Assembly: GCF_001905145.1 (NCBI RefSeq)
Contig: NZ_LWLB01000012.1
Span: 372,001 to 436,000, forward strand
Origin: Nocardiopsis sp. TSRI0078
GTDB taxonomy: Bacteria > Actinomycetota > Actinomycetes > Streptosporangiales > Streptosporangiaceae
Direction of reading: 5' to 3'
Length of the DNA: 64,000 bases
The position numbers were made by a program, and so were the translations under genes. Under the pieces are notes generated by a model. It searched no databases. It had not been told where the DNA came from and saw only the letters and a list, made by a program, of their open reading frames with translations. Shown here piece by piece: positions 27,667-37,403 of the stretch. Position 1 is the stretch's first letter; each line of letters opens with the position of its first letter.

Positions 27667-29739
27667 GTGCCGAACCGCATTCTCTCCTTCGCCTACACGG
27701 CCTGCGTCGCCTTCGCGGCGCTCATCGCCTTCCTTCTCGCCGCCACCGCCGAGCAGACCATGTACGTCCTCGAGGACTCGGAGATGCTGTGGATCACCGA
27801 GGACGACGGGACTCACCACACCGACGACGTGGCACGCACCGTTCAGGAGATCGCCGACGAACACGGCGCCGCCATCGGCTACACCGTCCTCGACGTCCAC
27901 GAACCGTCATCAAGAGCCCACATGTACCTGGCGGTCTCCGACCCCGCATCCCACCACGCGGATTGGTTGGAGGAGGGATACCCGTCCTTCAGCCGCAGCT
28001 TCACCGTCGAGACCCACCCCCTCGACGAGTTCGGTGACGTGGGACCCAAGGGCCACTATCTGATCTTCGACGCGCCCCAGGCCGAGCCCGCCCTGCGCGA
28101 GGCGCTTGCCGACCACGGCCTGCGCGAGGCCCCGGGCATCCAATTCACCCAGCTGTGGCACTTCTTCACAGGCGGCCGCCTGTTCAACCTCGCGGCCGTC
28201 GCACTGCTCGGCACCGTCACCGCCGTCGGTGCCGGGGTCCTGCTCTCCTCCCGCGACTACGCCGTCATGCGCCTGCAGGGCCACTCCTACATGAGCGTCC
28301 TGCGCAAGGACCTGCTCAGGACCACCCGTCTGTGCGCGATCGCGCTGCCCGTGGTGACCGCCACCGTCCTGACCTTCCTCGGCTTCTACAACGGCTGGAA
28401 CCAGCTCGGCTTCTACGTGCCCCTGGCACTGGCTTTCCTGGGAATGCTCGCCGTACCCTGCCTGGCCGTGCACGCCGCGGTGCTCGGCCTGGTGCACACC
28501 ACCGGCATCCTGCCCGCTCTCAAGGGCCGCCTACCGGTACGCAGCACCACCGCCGCGATCTACCTGGTGCGCGTTCCCGTACTGGTGCTGACCCTGGTCA
28601 TCGTCGGCTCCATCATCCTCAGCGCGCAGAACGCCCGGGACCAGCGCATCGGGTTGGACCTATACGAGCAGTACGGCGACACCTCACGGCCCGCCCTGAG
28701 CGCCAACTACGGCTGGTCCGACCCCGAAGCCGTCGACGACGAACTCGGGCCCTGGCTGCGCAGGGTAGACGCCGCAGGAGACATGGTGCTGGCGGTCCAC
28801 GTGAGCCCGCTCGAACTCCTGCCCGGTGATCCGGCCAACCCACGGCCACCCGGCGTGGACGACCCCGTCCTCATCGTCAACGACACGTACCTGACCGAGC
28901 AGGAAGTCCTCTCGCCGTCCGGGGAGCGTTACGGACCGGGCGAAAGTATCCGCGTCATCGTGCCCGACTCCGCCTCCGCGCATGCCGACCAGCTGGCCGA
29001 AGGCGTGACCGGCTGGCTGGAGGCGAACGGCACGGCCGACCGCGACTTCGATATCGAGGTGCTGCCGGCCGCCGACGACCAGACGGTGTTCACCTACGGC
29101 TCCAACACCTTCAGCGGACCTCTGTTCCTTCCCCTGCTGCACGAACCGGTCATCATCGCCCTGCCCAACGGGGAGGTCATGTCTGACACCGGCTACGTCA
29201 GCCACATGTCCGGAGGAGACACCGTCTTCCCCGATCCGGACGTGGTCGAGGAGTACCGCGCCGACAACCCGCAGGCGTCCCGCTACATCTCCATGGTCGA
29301 AATGCTCACCACCAGCGCGTTGAAGGAGCACGCCACCACCCTGACCGCACTGCGCAGCGAGGTGTTCAACCTCGTGGGGGCGAGCGCCGTGCTGCTGCTG
29401 ACCGCCACGGCCGCGTGCGTCATCCACGTGCGCACCCGCGCGCAGGCCGTCTTCGCGCGGCACATCAGCGGATGGACCTTCGTCGCCATCCACCGGCGGC
29501 TACTGGCCGTCGAGGCGATCATCGCTGTGGCGTTCGTGGGATGGGCCACGTGGGACACCGTCACCACCCTGGCCGCGGCCGACGACCCGACCAGACCCCC
29601 GTCTCCCGGCCCGATGCCCACCAGCGGGATCGAACCGTTCTACGCCGTGGGCATCGCGCTGGCCTCCCTCGCGATCACCCTCGGCGCGCTCTCCGTCCTC
29701 CACCGCCGCATCGTCCGTGAAGGCTCCTCGCAGGCCTGA
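27667..29739 (+). CDS. Bacteriocin-associated integral membrane protein (lactococcin 972 type), copy 1
   Basis: 690-aa permease of the bacteriocin-associated seven-TM family (TIGR01654/DUF1430-like). One N-terminal TM (FAYTACVAFAALIAFLLAA), an external domain with YLAVSDPASHHADWLEEGYP, then a TM cluster at about residues 175-320 carrying the conserved cytosolic loop SSRDYAVMRLQGHSYMSVLR. A second extracellular domain (320-580) and three C-terminal TMs follow. It starts at GTG 27667 with AGGA upstream. In lactococcin 972 loci such a permease works with an ATPase to export the bacteriocin and/or give immunity. The ATPase and a second permease follow, presumably forming a heterodimeric transporter. 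Confidence 0.88.
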   Translation: MPNRILSFAYTACVAFAALIAFLLAATAEQTMYVLEDSEMLWITEDDGTHHTDDVARTVQEIADEHGAAIGYTVLDVHEPSSRAHMYLAVSDPASHHADWLEEGYPSFSRSFTVETHPLDEFGDVGPKGHYLIFDAPQAEPALREALADHGLREAPGIQFTQLWHFFTGGRLFNLAAVALLGTVTAVGAGVLLSSRDYAVMRLQGHSYMSVLRKDLLRTTRLCAIALPVVTATVLTFLGFYNGWNQLGFYVPLALAFLGMLAVPCLAVHAAVLGLVHTTGILPALKGRLPVRSTTAAIYLVRVPVLVLTLVIVGSIILSAQNARDQRIGLDLYEQYGDTSRPALSANYGWSDPEAVDDELGPWLRRVDAAGDMVLAVHVSPLELLPGDPANPRPPGVDDPVLIVNDTYLTEQEVLSPSGERYGPGESIRVIVPDSASAHADQLAEGVTGWLEANGTADRDFDIEVLPAADDQTVFTYGSNTFSGPLFLPLLHEPVIIALPNGEVMSDTGYVSHMSGGDTVFPDPDVVEEYRADNPQASRYISMVEMLTTSALKEHATTLTALRSEVFNLVGASAVLLLTATAACVIHVRTRAQAVFARHISGWTFVAIHRRLLAVEAIIAVAFVGWATWDTVTTLAAADDPTRPPSPGPMPTSGIEPFYAVGIALASLAITLGALSVLHRRIVREGSSQA

Positions 29740-29756
29740 CGCACCCAAGGAACACC

Positions 29757-30389
29757 ATGATCACCCTGAAGAACCTCGCCAAGTCCTTCGGCCAGCGCAC
29801 CCTGTGGGAGGGGCTCGACCTGACCGTCCGCTCCGGGGAGATGCTCGCCCTGGTCGGCCCCTCCGGCTCGGGCAAGACCACCCTGCTCAACTGCATGGGC
29901 CTCCTGGAGGACCCGAGCGGCGGCGACATCGTCCATGACGGCAGGAGGCTCAACCGCCTCGGTCCCGGGGGACGGCGCCGCTTCCGCCGCGACCACCTGG
30001 GATACCTGTTCCAGAACTACGCGCTGATGGAGAACGCCACGATCAGGGTGAACCTGGACGTGGCCGGGCGCGACCGCGGGCTCCAGGCCGAGGCACTGGA
30101 GCGCGTCGGCCTGGCCGGACGCGAGAGGGAGAAGGTGCACCATCTGTCCGGCGGTGAACAGCAGCGCGTCGCCCTGGCCCGCCTGATGGTCAAGCAGCCC
30201 TCCCTGGTGCTGGCCGACGAGCCGACCGGCGCCCTGGACGAGGACAACGGGCGCATGGTCATCGACACCCTGCGGGAGATGGCCCGCGAGGGGTGCGCGG
30301 TGGTGGTCGCCACGCACAACGACAACGTGCGCGAGGCCTGTGACGTGGTGTTCGACGTCCAGGACCAGCGCCTCACCACCGCCGTGTAG
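29757..30389 (+). CDS. ABC transporter ATP-binding protein, bacteriocin export type
   Basis: 210-aa ATPase. Walker A is GPSGSGKTT (residues 37-45), the Q-loop region is LFQNYALMEN, the signature is LSGGEQQRVALARL and Walker B is LVLADEPTGALDE, followed by the H-loop ATHND. The YLFQNYALMENATIRVNL stretch is typical of the lactococcin 972 group of putative bacteriocin exporters. It starts 17 bases after the first permease gene and precedes the second, so the three form one unit. Cytoplasmic, powering the two membrane subunits. Confidence 0.95.
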   Translation: MITLKNLAKSFGQRTLWEGLDLTVRSGEMLALVGPSGSGKTTLLNCMGLLEDPSGGDIVHDGRRLNRLGPGGRRRFRRDHLGYLFQNYALMENATIRVNLDVAGRDRGLQAEALERVGLAGREREKVHHLSGGEQQRVALARLMVKQPSLVLADEPTGALDEDNGRMVIDTLREMAREGCAVVVATHNDNVREACDVVFDVQDQRLTTAV

Positions 30390-30554
30390 AGCCGGCGCGT
30401 CCCGCGCGGAGGAGCGGGCGGTGTCCCCCGTCCACGGAGAGGGCATGCCCGGTGATGCCCGGCACCGCCCCGCCCCAGGACGCCCGTCCCCCGTACGCTC
30501 GGCCCGCTCCCCCGCCCCGTCGACCCGCGGCCCACCCAGACCGGAAAACCCCTC

Positions 30555-32639
30555 ATGCTCCATCGCGGCGTCACCTTCGCCCACGCCACCTTCCTCGTGC
30601 TCTCGGCCCTGCTGTCGTTCCTGGTGGTCCGTGAGTTCCTGGAGGCCACGCCCGGCCCCCTGGCGACGCTCGTGCAGGTGCGGGGCGCCGACGAGGCGGC
30701 CGGTCGGGACGGCGTCCACGAAGCGGTCGCCTCCTTCACCGAGGAGCACCGGGTGAACATCGCCCTGGAGGTCACCGACCCGCGGGATCCGGGCGGTGTC
30801 CGCCACCTGTACCTGGCGGTGGGCGCACCCGAACAGCCCGGCGGATCCTGGCTCGAACAGGGCTATCCCGGCCTCTCCCCCGGATACCGCACCGAGGTCC
30901 ACTCCTGGGCCGAGGCCGCCGACCTGGACCCGCGTGGGGCCTACCACCTCCTCGGCCCCGAGGAGGGGGCGCACGCGTTCGTCGACGCCGTGTCCGCGTA
31001 CGGGCTGGACGCACACCTCGCCCCCGCCCACGAGAACGACGAGTGGTTCAAGGTCGCCCGGGACGGTGCCTTCTCCGACGCCTTCGCCATCGCCGTCCTG
31101 TACGGAGTGGTCGCCGTCGGCACCGGTGTGCTCCTCAACGCCCGCTCCTACGCCGTCCTGCGCCTGCAAGGCATGTCACCGGCCCGTATCCTCCTGCGCG
31201 ACCTCGTACAGCTGGCGCGGTTCTGGGCGGTGGCGGCCCCGGGCGTCGCGGCGGCCGCGGCGGGCCTTCTCCTGCTCCACGGCGCCCTGTCCCGCGCCGG
31301 GCTGCTCCTGGAGGTGGCCCTGTCCTACCTGTCCGTGTTCACCGCCGTCGGCCTGGCCACGCACGCCGCCGCGCTCGCCCTGGTGCACGTCCCGGGCATC
31401 GTTCCCGCCCTCAAGGGCAGGCTGCCCGCGCGGCTGGCCACCGCCGGCGCCTACGCCGTCCGCGTGCCCGCCCTGGTCCTCGTGCTCGGCCTCACCGCGA
31501 ACCTCGCCCTGAGCCTCCAGGTCCTCCAGGGTCAACAGGAGGGACAGGCACTCTTCGCCGAGGCCGACGGTGTCTCCCGCCTCCACTTCGCACAGAACGT
31601 GGACGAGCTGTACGAGCAGGAGACGACCGAGGAGTTCGGCGAGTCCCTGCGCACTCTGGAGGCACGGGGACGACTGCTCCTGGCCGCACCCTCGGACGAC
31701 ACCTCCACCCTCGGTGGGACGTCCCGGTCCCTGCCCGGAGGCCTCGCCATGATCGTCGTCAACGACGCCTACCTGGAACGGCACCCCGTCCTGGGCCTCG
31801 CGGGGGAGTCGCACGGCCCCTCCTCCGGGGGCGGGGTGCGCGTCCTCGTCCCGGGGACCCACGCCGACCTGGAGGACGCCCTCGGCGAGGAGGTGGGGCG
31901 CCGGCTGCGCGAGTCCTGGGAGGAGGCCGGGGACACGCCCCCGAGGGTCGGCGTCGAGACGGCGCTCAGCCGGCCTGGGCAGCGATTGTTCACCTACGGC
32001 GCCACCCCCATGGGAAACCGGAGCGGCATCCCCTTCGTCCAGGACCCCGTGGTCGTGGCGGTGCCCAACGGCTCCGAGATCCTGCGCCCCGCCCGCTACC
32101 GCGACTACGCCATGAGCGGCGCCGCCCTCGTCCTCGACGGCGGGAAGGACACCGCCGTGGAGGAGTGGGCGCTGCCCGCCTACCTCGACAGCGTCCAACC
32201 CGTGGCCCTGAAGGCCGCCGACGAGTACCGGGATGCCTCCTTCCAGGTGCGCATGGAGGGGTTCGCCCTCGCCGCGGCGATCGGTGTCCTGTTCATCACC
32301 GGGATCACGGTGTGCGTCGTCCACGTCCGCACGCACGCCCAGGCGGTCCTCGCCCGCCACCTGCACGGCTGGAGCTTCCCGGCCACGCACCGGACACTGC
32401 TGATGCTGGAGGTGCCGCTGGCGGCGGCCTTCGTCGGATGGGCCGGGTGGAACTCGGCCCGGGCCCTGGCACTCCTGCGCGACCCGGCTTTCCCCGCTCC
32501 GGCCCCGTCGATCGTCCAAGCCCTCACCCTGGAGCCGTTCCTGGCGGCGGGGACCGCCGCGCTGGGGCTGGGTCTGGTGCTGGCCGTGCTGGCCCTCCTC
32601 CACCGCCGCGTCGTCCGCGAGGGCACCGCCGAGGCCTGA
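30555..32639 (+). CDS. Bacteriocin-associated integral membrane protein, copy 2
   Basis: 694-aa paralogue of the first permease with the same plan. N-terminal TM (FAHATFLVLSALLSFLVVR), external YLAVGAPEQPGGSWLEQGYP, cytosolic loop NARSYAVLRLQGMSPARILL, GIVPALKGRLPARLATAGAY, second ectodomain containing RLFTYGATP, and three C-terminal TMs with the VCVVHVRTHAQAVLARHLHG loop. The two copies align end to end but differ widely in sequence, so they are not a recent duplication. Expected to pair with the first copy around the ATPase. Its start lies 165 bases after the ATPase, a gap that could hold a second promoter. Confidence 0.9.
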   Translation: MLHRGVTFAHATFLVLSALLSFLVVREFLEATPGPLATLVQVRGADEAAGRDGVHEAVASFTEEHRVNIALEVTDPRDPGGVRHLYLAVGAPEQPGGSWLEQGYPGLSPGYRTEVHSWAEAADLDPRGAYHLLGPEEGAHAFVDAVSAYGLDAHLAPAHENDEWFKVARDGAFSDAFAIAVLYGVVAVGTGVLLNARSYAVLRLQGMSPARILLRDLVQLARFWAVAAPGVAAAAAGLLLLHGALSRAGLLLEVALSYLSVFTAVGLATHAAALALVHVPGIVPALKGRLPARLATAGAYAVRVPALVLVLGLTANLALSLQVLQGQQEGQALFAEADGVSRLHFAQNVDELYEQETTEEFGESLRTLEARGRLLLAAPSDDTSTLGGTSRSLPGGLAMIVVNDAYLERHPVLGLAGESHGPSSGGGVRVLVPGTHADLEDALGEEVGRRLRESWEEAGDTPPRVGVETALSRPGQRLFTYGATPMGNRSGIPFVQDPVVVAVPNGSEILRPARYRDYAMSGAALVLDGGKDTAVEEWALPAYLDSVQPVALKAADEYRDASFQVRMEGFALAAAIGVLFITGITVCVVHVRTHAQAVLARHLHGWSFPATHRTLLMLEVPLAAAFVGWAGWNSARALALLRDPAFPAPAPSIVQALTLEPFLAAGTAALGLGLVLAVLALLHRRVVREGTAEA

Positions 32640-32771
32640 CACGGGTCACTCGGCCACCGCGGCTCCCACGGAGAGGCAGGCGGGGAGTGCCGATACCGGC
32701 CACCGGAAGGTCAGGCGCCGGTGAACCCCCCCGTTGCGGAGTGCCGAGCCCTGGGGTCCGTGTTCGGCACG

Positions 32772-33274
32772 TCAGGTGACCGCGGCCGCCGACGTGATCG
32801 TGCGGGACCGGCCCGTGTAGACGACGACCGCTCCCGGGACCACGAGGACCCCGCCCACTCATTCTGAGAAAGACCCCTGCCCAGGACGTCCTCGACGGTG
32901 CTGGGAGCAGAGCCGTCCCAGGGGTGGCTCGTCAGCGTGAACGGACCCGGAGTGTCCCCTGTCCATTCGACCGTGTGGAGGACCTCGTCAGCGGCACTCG
33001 GGTTCCAAGGAGTTTCCTCCTCCAAGGGTGACAGCTCCAGCGTGTGCACGGGTGCGCCGTGGGGCCGGTCAGGGCGAGGGTTGAGGGTCCTGCCCGTGCC
33101 CAGGAGTACACCGTCTCCGAGAATGCTGTCCCATCTCTCTTCCGGGTTCTGGTCCTCCCAGTGGCCTGTCCCGACCACCTGACCGGTCGCCGTGTCGATG
33201 GTGAAGTAGGCCTCGGTCTCGCAAGGTGCCATCGGACGCTGCCAGCGACCCGTTTCAGCAATCTGCGTGTCCAC
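32772..33274 (-). pseudogene. Hypothetical protein with a frameshift near its C-terminus
   Basis: GTG at 33274 with AGGA eight bases upstream opens a 140-residue sequence (VDTQIAETGRWQRPMAPCET; YFTIDTATGQVVGTGHWEDQ). As read it then runs into Arg/Ser-rich sequence. One base added to the run of four C at 32849-32852 instead gives GVLVVPGAVVVYTGRSRTIT and a stop at 32772, a much more protein-like ending of 167 aa. No family recognised; no signal peptide. Either a genuine frameshift or one of the homopolymer errors suspected throughout this window. Confidence 0.55.
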
Positions 33275-33382
33275 GGCACCGATCCTGTTCGGCGTGTGTC
33301 CGGGGCCGTGAGGCGCGGGTCCGTCCCTGAGGGGCGGCCCGGCCAGTGGCCTCCCGACGTCTGCGGGGCGCGCTACGGCCGC

Positions 33383-33970
33383 TCAGGTATCGGTGGGCAG
33401 GAGCCGCACCAGGCCGACCCAGGTGTGCTCGTCCGCCCAGGCCTGGAGGGCACCGACCCTCCACCGCCCGGAGGGCAGTGGGACGGGCGCCTGTTCGGGC
33501 AGCCCGCCGCCGGCGTACGCGACGGCCAGCTCGACTCCCGGCGTGGTGGCGTCCATGAGCACGGCGGGGCCGTCCGTCACCCAGACCCCGCACTCCTCCC
33601 ACTCCGTGGCAGGATCCGCCAGGACCGCCGCGGCCGCGGACCCCAGGCGGGCCTCGGAGTCGGCGGCGAGCCAGCGCAGGAAGACCCGGTGCTCGGGCAG
33701 GTAGCAACTCCTGCTGGGCATGTCCCCCAGGACCAGTGCCTGTGCGCCGCCCCCTCCCACTGGGACCAGCCCGGCCAGGCCTTCCACCTCACAGGCCCGG
33801 TCGTAGTCGTCCGGGGCGCCTGAGTCCCCGATGATCATCCCCTCGTCCGTGCAGCCGCCCCACTCGGCCAGCGCGGAGGAGGGGACGGCCAGCAGCGGGC
33901 CGCCGAACGAACTCACCCAGGCTGGAGGGGTGCGGGATGTGTCGGCTTCGGTGGACGAAGATGCGCTCAT
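33383..33970 (-). CDS. Imm21 family immunity protein
   Basis: 195 aa. The sequence WVSSFGGPLLAVPSSALAEW, DDYDRACEVEGLAGLVPVG, QALVLGDMPSRSCYLPEHRV, FLRWLAADSEA and the closing WVGLVRLLP match the Imm21 family of polymorphic-toxin immunity proteins as I know it. ATG at 33970. Such proteins normally neutralise a cognate secreted toxin encoded immediately upstream, but no toxin-like gene lies next to it here, so it looks like an orphan. Cytoplasmic. It diverges from the STAND NTPase gene across 241 bases that must hold both promoters. Confidence 0.83.
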   Translation of the reverse strand: MSASSSTEADTSRTPPAWVSSFGGPLLAVPSSALAEWGGCTDEGMIIGDSGAPDDYDRACEVEGLAGLVPVGGGGAQALVLGDMPSRSCYLPEHRVFLRWLAADSEARLGSAAAAVLADPATEWEECGVWVTDGPAVLMDATTPGVELAVAYAGGGLPEQAPVPLPSGRWRVGALQAWADEHTWVGLVRLLPTDT

Positions 33971-34211
33971 GCCGCCAGTGTCCCCGCGGCCACCGACAAC
34001 GTCCTTCCGGGAGTGGCCTGCTTCCCGCGGACACACGACGCCGGGTGCACCCCGGATGTCCGGTCGGCCACGAAGGGGTGAACGCGCGGGGGAAGGCCCG
34101 TACCCGTCTGGACACGGACCCGATACCGGCACGAGTATCGGTTTCCTACCGGGCGGAGAGCACACAAAGCCCGCCATACATGGATATCCGGTGTCTCCGG
34201 AAAGGGTCGGG

Positions 34212-37200
34212 ATGGGCGTGGACGGCGTGGACGAGGTCTCCCGGGCCGGGAACGGCTCCATGGCCCCTCGCGGGTGGCGCCCGCGCCGGGTCGGCCTCGC
34301 CGTGGGCCTCGCGGTCCTGGGCGCGGGAGCGGTGCTCCAGGGGGTCCCCGACCTGTTCCCGGACCACGAGGGCATGCTCGTCCTGGTGCTCAGCGCGCTC
34401 GGCGGCGGGCTGGTCGCCGTCGCGGGGTGGCTGCTGGAGAACCCCGACCGCGTCTCCTCCCGGGCCGAGGCTCCCGCGCTGCGCCGGCGGCTACCCCCGC
34501 CCGTCGGCCACTTCACCGGCCACGCCGACCTCATGGCCGAAATGCTGGACGAGTTCGCCCGGTTTCCGCGCGGGGGTGCGCGCCGCCTGGTCGGCCGACC
34601 ACTGTGGGGGAAGGGTCGGCGGAGCCCCCGCGGCCCGCTGGCCGTCGCGATCACCGGTGAGGGCGGCACCGGCAAGAGCCAGCTCGTCGCGCAGGTCGTC
34701 GACGAGGTGGCCGACCGCTTCCCCGACGGCAAGCTGGAGTTCGAGCTCTACGGCGGAGCGCGGCACGAGCCCGCCGAGGCGCGCCCCTCCCCCGGGCGCG
34801 GCTCCGGCGGCACCGGTCCGACCACCCCGGTGCGCCGCGAGCCCCGCAGGCCCGAGGACGTCCTCGCCCAGATGATCACCGAGGTCGGGGGGCGCCCTCC
34901 GGAGGAGGCCTCGCTGGACGAGCTGGCCGGGCTGTGGCGGACCGCGACCGAGCAGCGCAGGCTCCTCGTCGTCCTCGACAACGCCAAGGACTACGCCCAG
35001 GTGGAACCGCTGCTGCCCGCCGGGGCGGGATGCGCGGTCCTGGTCACCAGCCGCAACGACTTCCCCGACGCGGCACGGCCCATGCTGCGCCGCCACCTGG
35101 ACCCCCTCTCGCACGAGGAGGGCCTGCGGCTGCTGGGCAGGCTGGTGGAGGACTCGCCCCGGCCCCTGTCGGAGGCCGACCGCGCCGCACTGCCCGGCCT
35201 CGTCGAGGCCTGCCACGGGTTCCCCCTGGCGATCTGCCTGGTGAGCACGCAGATCACCCAGGAGCGGGGGCCTGGCGCCGCCGACCTGATGCGCCACATG
35301 AACGACCCGGCCCTGCGCCTGACCGTGCCGGGACCGCAGGCCATCGCCCAGTCGTTCGCGTTCAGCCTGCAGCAGTGCGAACCGCGGGAGCGGCTGCTGC
35401 TGAGCCGCCTGGCCGGCGCCGGGCTGGCGACCTTCGCCGCGTGGTCGGCCGCCGCCCTGCTGGACATCTCCGAGGACGAGGCCAAGCCGCTGCTCCTGCG
35501 GATGAGCCACCGCTACCTGGTGACCTACCTGTACGAGGCGGGAGGCTTCGACCGGTTCCAGCTCCACGACCACGTCCGCGACACCCTGCTGACGGCGGGG
35601 CCCCGCGTCCTCGGCGTCCCCGAGGAGGAGCTGCCGGGATGGTCGCGTGAGGAGCTCGAACTCGCGGTGGAGCGACTGCTGCGCGCCTTCGACCGGATCG
35701 CGGAGGCGGCCGCGCGCCGGGCGGCACCGCACGAGTGGAGTTTCGGCTCCCCCCTGCCCGGCGCGGACCGGGGGGAGCGGGCCGATCCCGCCGCGTCGAG
35801 GGTGCCGACCGACCCCATGGCGTGGCTGGAGTCCGAGCGGCGGGGCTTCGAGGTCTGCTTCCAGTGGACCCTGCCGCGCCGAGGCTCCGAGGACGGCCGT
35901 CGGCACGGGTGGACCCCCGGGCAGGAGCCGCGCGGGCAGCGGACCACCGGGTACGGGTGGCGGCTCCGCCGGGCCTTCTCCGTCCTGTGCCGGGCCGGAC
36001 GCGTCCACTGGGAGGCCATGCGGGAGACCACCCAGCAGGCGACCGCGCTGGCCCTGGAGATGGGCGACCCGTTCGCCTACGGGGTCTCGCTGCTCGACCG
36101 GGCCGAGGTGGCCAGCGGCCACGGCGACCACGACACCGGCCACGAGCGCGCCCTGACCGCGCTGTACGTCCTGGAGCAGCTGGACTCGGTGGATCCGCGG
36201 TGGAGGGCGCGGGCCCACAGGGTGATCGGGGTGAACCTGTACCGCCGCGGCGACCTGGACGACGGCCGGGCCGAGATCGAGGAGGCCGTGCGGATCTTCT
36301 CCGACCGGGGCGACCGCTGGTGGCAGGTGCGGACGCTGTGCAACCTGGCCGAGGTCGACCGCTTCCAGGGCCACCATGAGCGGGCCTACGAGCTGCTCAT
36401 CCGTGCGCAGGAGCTGCTCGTGGGCTCACAGGACGCTCCCGAGCAGTGGACCAGGGTCCGGTTGCAAAAGGGCGAGGTGCTGCGGCTGCGCGGGTTCACG
36501 CTCAACGCCTGGTTCGTACTGGACGACGAGCGCGAGCGGCTCTCGCGAGCCCCGAGCGGTGACTGGTACCACGCCCGCTACCTGCGCTCGCTGGGCCAGC
36601 TGCCCACCAAGGAGCTCAACCGGGAGGCCGGGGAGTGCGAACTGCTGCTCAGTCCCGCGCGTGAGCGCGACCGGCGCCGTCTGACCGCGCGGGACCCGGA
36701 GTGGCCGGGGAAGCAGGGGGACAGGGTGGCCGCCCTGTTCGTCGACGGGGACCAGGGGTACGCCGAGCGCTGCGCCGAGGCGGGCCCGGCACGCGGGCTG
36801 CTGCGCCGGCGCGTGCGGCTGCGCGACACCTGGCAGGTCGCGGACCAGATCGCCCGGCTGCGGGAGGCGGAGCAGGCGTTCCTGCGGATCGGTGACGACT
36901 GGGGGCGGTGGCGCACGTGCCTCGTCCTGGGCCAGGCGCGGATGGCCCAGGACCGGGAGCGGGGCAAGGAGGAGATGCTGCGGGCCGCCGAGGGCTTCCG
37001 GGAGCTGGGCGACAAGTGGTGGCACGCCCGCGCGCACCGCATGGCGGCGGAGTCGCTGCGGCGGGCCGACCGCCTGCCCGAGGCCGAGGAGCTGGCCAGG
37101 GTGGCGGTCGAGGGCTACCGGGGCCTCCAGCACCGCTCCGGTCAGCTGCGGGCGATGACGCTGCTGGCCGCGGTCATGTCCGGCCGCGACCTGCTGGAGG

Positions 37201-37403
37201 CGTGGCGGACGCTCAACGAGGCCGAGGCGCTCGCGCGGGAGGGCGTCCGGCGCGGGGCGGTGCCGGCGTCGCTGCTCCAGGAGATCCGGGACATGCTGCG
37301 CGTCGTCGAGCACGGCTCCGGCTCGACCCTCGGCACCGGTCCGGTCCGGCGGCCGGGGGATCCGGCCGGGAGCGCCGGGTCGCGGACCGGGCACCCGGGA
37401 TAG
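34212..37403 (+). CDS. Membrane-anchored STAND/NB-ARC NTPase with TPR repeats
   Basis: 1,063-aa signalling NTPase. Two N-terminal TM helices (VGLAVGLAVLGAGAVLQGV; GMLVLVLSALGGGLVAVAGW) place the rest in the cytoplasm. The NB-ARC core has Walker A TGEGGTGKSQ (148-157), Walker B RLLVVLDNAKD, CAVLVTSRN and the winged-helix region FQLHDHVRDTLL. From about residue 560 a long helical TPR-like array follows (ALALEMGDPFAYGVSLLDRA; VIGVNLYRRGDLDDGRAEIE; LGDKWWHARAHRMAAESLRR). ATG 34212 is chosen because AAAGGG lies just upstream; longer upstream frames are compositional. STAND proteins switch on ligand binding through the repeats. No effector domain is visible. Signalling or defence role inferred. Confidence 0.88.
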   Translation: MGVDGVDEVSRAGNGSMAPRGWRPRRVGLAVGLAVLGAGAVLQGVPDLFPDHEGMLVLVLSALGGGLVAVAGWLLENPDRVSSRAEAPALRRRLPPPVGHFTGHADLMAEMLDEFARFPRGGARRLVGRPLWGKGRRSPRGPLAVAITGEGGTGKSQLVAQVVDEVADRFPDGKLEFELYGGARHEPAEARPSPGRGSGGTGPTTPVRREPRRPEDVLAQMITEVGGRPPEEASLDELAGLWRTATEQRRLLVVLDNAKDYAQVEPLLPAGAGCAVLVTSRNDFPDAARPMLRRHLDPLSHEEGLRLLGRLVEDSPRPLSEADRAALPGLVEACHGFPLAICLVSTQITQERGPGAADLMRHMNDPALRLTVPGPQAIAQSFAFSLQQCEPRERLLLSRLAGAGLATFAAWSAAALLDISEDEAKPLLLRMSHRYLVTYLYEAGGFDRFQLHDHVRDTLLTAGPRVLGVPEEELPGWSREELELAVERLLRAFDRIAEAAARRAAPHEWSFGSPLPGADRGERADPAASRVPTDPMAWLESERRGFEVCFQWTLPRRGSEDGRRHGWTPGQEPRGQRTTGYGWRLRRAFSVLCRAGRVHWEAMRETTQQATALALEMGDPFAYGVSLLDRAEVASGHGDHDTGHERALTALYVLEQLDSVDPRWRARAHRVIGVNLYRRGDLDDGRAEIEEAVRIFSDRGDRWWQVRTLCNLAEVDRFQGHHERAYELLIRAQELLVGSQDAPEQWTRVRLQKGEVLRLRGFTLNAWFVLDDERERLSRAPSGDWYHARYLRSLGQLPTKELNREAGECELLLSPARERDRRRLTARDPEWPGKQGDRVAALFVDGDQGYAERCAEAGPARGLLRRRVRLRDTWQVADQIARLREAEQAFLRIGDDWGRWRTCLVLGQARMAQDRERGKEEMLRAAEGFRELGDKWWHARAHRMAAESLRRADRLPEAEELARVAVEGYRGLQHRSGQLRAMTLLAAVMSGRDLLEAWRTLNEAEALAREGVRRGAVPASLLQEIRDMLRVVEHGSGSTLGTGPVRRPGDPAGSAGSRTGHPG

